Source: Bursaphelenchus xylophilus
Taxonomy: Eukaryota; Nematoda; Chromadorea; Rhabditida; Aphelenchoididae
Assembly (NCBI GenBank): GCA_904066235.2
Contig: CAJFCV020000003.1
Location: 2,728,001 to 2,792,000 of the forward strand
Length of the DNA stretch: 64,000 nt
Reading direction: 5' to 3'
The notes below the pieces were generated by a model. That model was not told the origin of the DNA and did not search any database. It worked only from the letters and a program-made list of their open reading frames with translations. Position numbers and translations under genes: made by a program. Shown here piece by piece: positions 61,773 through 64,000 of the stretch (the first letter of the stretch is position 1; the number at the start of each line of letters is the position of its first letter).

Positions 61773-62450
61773 TACAGGGTGTACCAATTTGGTGGCCCGA
61801 CTTGAATTGGCTATAACTTCTTTAATTTTGGGCCAAATTTTAAAATTCTTTTTTTCGCTGAATCCTCAGGCATCCCCATTTTGTTTAATTCCAAATATGT
61901 GGCAGGAGTACAGAAATATTGCCATCTTCGTCGTGAAGAACAAAAAATCTCAAAAAATGCCGAAAATCAGTCGTATCTTGTGAACGGTGTAGACAGCTGT
62001 GGCAAACCTAGGTTCATAAGGTTTAGAATTTTGTGTAGAACAGTTTGGAATCAAAAAAAACCCAAAGCAAATCCGCTCCTTAGGAGTGAAACCCGGAGGG
62101 CACAGATATGAAAATTTTGAAAATCCGCAAAGTTGGGGAAAAGGTTTGGCCCTAAACAAAGATGAAATTCAATCTAAGTTTCGCAGTATAAGTTTTTTGG
62201 TCCAACATGTTGCAACATAACATTCCATTTTTAGGGCCGGCAATTAACAACCGAAAACAGTGAAAGAAAGTATTAGCTTTTCGTTTTTTGTTACTTTTTA
62301 CTGTAGTTTACTAAAAAGGTATGTTATATTTGGTATTAAACAAAATGGGGATGTCTGAGGATTCAGGGAAAAAAGAATTTTAAAATTTGGCCCAAAATTA
62401 AAGAAGTTATAGCCAATCCAAATCGGGCCACCAAATTGGTACACCCTATA
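61773..62450. mobile_element. 678-bp foldback element related to the 157-bp MITE
   Basis: The ends TACAGGGTGTACCAATTTGG and CCAAATTGGTACACCCTATA are inverted. Arms of about 130 bp contain GGCCCGACTTGAATTGGC, CCCATTTTGTTTAATTCC and their inverse. A loop of about 400 bp is unrelated to the 157-bp element. Confidence 0.75.
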
Positions 62451-62454
62451 TAAT

Positions 62455-63350
62455 AATACATTTAGTTTGTAAAATACGTCGTCAATAATGTTTTCTAGAT
62501 TAAAGTGAAGCCTAATATACACTTTACCATCACTGGTACCTTTGATGCATGTTTTGCGTCACATAGGGCCAAAATCTGATTAGTCATTAAACTGCTTGAG
62601 CAAAAGTTGTTGATGGCACCATGGCAACATAGTAAATGTTTCTACTATGTCCTTTTTTAATATATCTTACGTCAAATCCTTTCGGTGTTGACATGCGGAG
62701 CCAAAATGAACCTTCGTATAACGAAAACCCTCTATAACAGATTTAATTTTTAGTCCTTTGCAATTCATTGTTCAGTGATCTAATTGCATTCTACTATTCA
62801 AATGTCGTAATTTTATCCTCCCTTTCTTCCATATTCAAGTCTAATATCCGGGTTTAACCTTGCCAACGAAAGAGATCGAAAATTACGCAATTCCCCACTC
62901 CAACTCCCCTTTCCTCTCATTCTCTCCCCTCCAATGTTCGAAACCGAGTAATTATCCGCGCACCGGTCGAATTAATCCCTTCTCACCTAATAATGGCCCA
63001 CCTGTTCCACCTTTGTCCACAAATCACTTGGCTTTGACCGGCGACAAGACCGGGCTTTTGTAGGGGGCGCTTGTTTTTGGGTAAACAAATTGGTTGACGC
63101 CGCTGGAGACGAGGGGGCTAAGGCGTTGTTTTTACGTGAAGGGTAATAATGGGAGCTGAAGGGGATTGGGAGGAAATTTTACTTTGACTTTTATATTATA
63201 TTATACTATGCTTTGCTAGGGGCTTGGGATTTTTTATTAAAAAGTAATGAAAAATTGTTGGAAAAAGATGATTTTTTGTTTTCCAATTTAAAAAATACAG
63301 TCAAGTCTCTGCACAACGCATAATAGAGAATCAAAGAATTGATTTGTAAT
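62455..63350. other. intergenic sequence
   Basis: GTAAAATACG at 62469-62478. The 67-codon frame at 62860-63063 is proline/serine-rich without a recognised domain. No gene supported. Confidence 0.35.
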
Positions 63351-63485
63351 ATCAGTCTGTCGGGAAAATAATGACGCCAGACATGGCTAGAGGGCCGGGC
63401 TTTTGGCATTTCCGGACCCCTGGCCTAGCCTTCATAAAATTCGGCCCGGCCCATTACGAAATTTTCAAAGCCCGGCCAGTGGGGA

Positions 63486-63925
63486 CCAGAGATTGCCAAG
63501 TTCAAAATTTCGGCTCCGGCTCTTAGCTCCCAGAGCCGGAGCCGAGACCAAATTTGCAGCTCCGGCTCTTAGCTCCCATGAAAAACTTAAAAAGGTCTGC
63601 GGCTCCGAATCCCGGTTCCCGTGTAAAAATTTTTTTAAAATATTTTTCCAAATATAGACGTTATTAGTGCCAGAGATCATACACCCAACGTTTTTGCAAC
63701 CAAGTTATATGCAGCACATCCTTCCCAGTATTTTTCAAGCAAATTGGTTCAACAAGATCATGAAAATTTTACTTTTCTGAACGCTGAGAAGCCTGGCTCC
63801 GACTTTGAGCTCGGGGGCCGGAGCCGCGCCCAAAATTTCCGGCTCAGGCTCTGGCTACCGGCTCGGAGCCGGAGCCGCTCAGAGCCGGAGCCAAGAACCG
63901 GCTCCGGAGCCATGGCAATCTCTGG
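63486..63925. mobile_element. 440-bp foldback element with GC-rich GGAGCC repeats
   Basis: The ends CCAGAGATTGCCA and TGGCAATCTCTGG are perfect inverted repeats. Next to them lie runs of imperfect GGCTCCGGCTC and GAGCCGGAGCC repeats, far richer in GC than the rest of the window, with a middle AT-rich segment. The purine/pyrimidine balance suggests strong hairpins in single-stranded form. Confidence 0.7.
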
Positions 63926-64000
63926 TGGGGACCTATGGCCCAGTGCGTCCCATAAAAACATTTTTTGAATAATTTTGAATTTCACTTTTCCCGCCATTTT

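Overview
The window looks like nuclear DNA of a nematode. The sequence shows a cluster of spliced-leader (SL) RNA genes whose 22-nt leader is a near match to nematode SL1, linked to two 5S rRNA genes. The rest is AT-rich with many introns and terminal-inverted-repeat (TIR) elements. Species cannot be named from the sequence alone. The leader differs from canonical SL1 at two positions, so this is probably not Caenorhabditis.

Layout. 1-5.8 kb: non-coding, with one 1.1-kb palindrome, a MITE and an old repeat relic. 5.87-11.70 kb (+): an eight-exon Armadillo-repeat protein, possibly beta-catenin-like, with a GC-AG intron and intronic tandem repeats. 12.75-13.36 kb (-): a very divergent TBP-fold protein. 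14.9-17.3 kb: a mirrored 5S/SL RNA unit. 17.3-20.6 kb: decayed transposons. 20.63-20.87 kb (+): last exon of a papain-family protease. 21.07-25.99 kb and 30.60-33.45 kb (+): two tandem sphingomyelin-synthase-family genes with SL RNA genes in their introns and between them. 27-30 kb: retrotransposon debris. 33.91-42.52 kb (+): a complete 13-exon SPT5 elongation-factor gene. 43.04-46.79 kb (-): a small secreted-protein gene whose first intron is a 161-bp satellite array. 47-54.6 kb: repeats, including a 1.5-kb palindrome. 54.63-60.42 kb (+): a five-exon fukutin/LicD-like type II membrane protein. 60.4-64 kb: foldback elements.

Three layers of structure stand out. (1) Twelve SL RNA genes plus one relic lie in 14.9-32.0 kb, most with an upstream promoter element at a fixed 72-73 nt. 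(2) A 10-mer, GTAAAATACG, recurs through introns, intergenic DNA and two or three unrelated tandem arrays, and sits 25-32 nt downstream of seven of the SL RNA genes. (3) There are many long palindromes, several of which carry tRNA-like sequences. Most coding content is conventional (transcription elongation, sphingolipid synthesis, glycan-type transfer, adhesion or signalling). The novelty is mainly in the SL cluster, the 10-mer, the divergent TBP-like gene and a sphingomyelin-synthase paralogue lacking a catalytic histidine.

Exon boundaries were placed by hand from reading frame, GT/GC-AG sites and phase. No alignment or database search was run, so all family assignments rest on recognised motifs.
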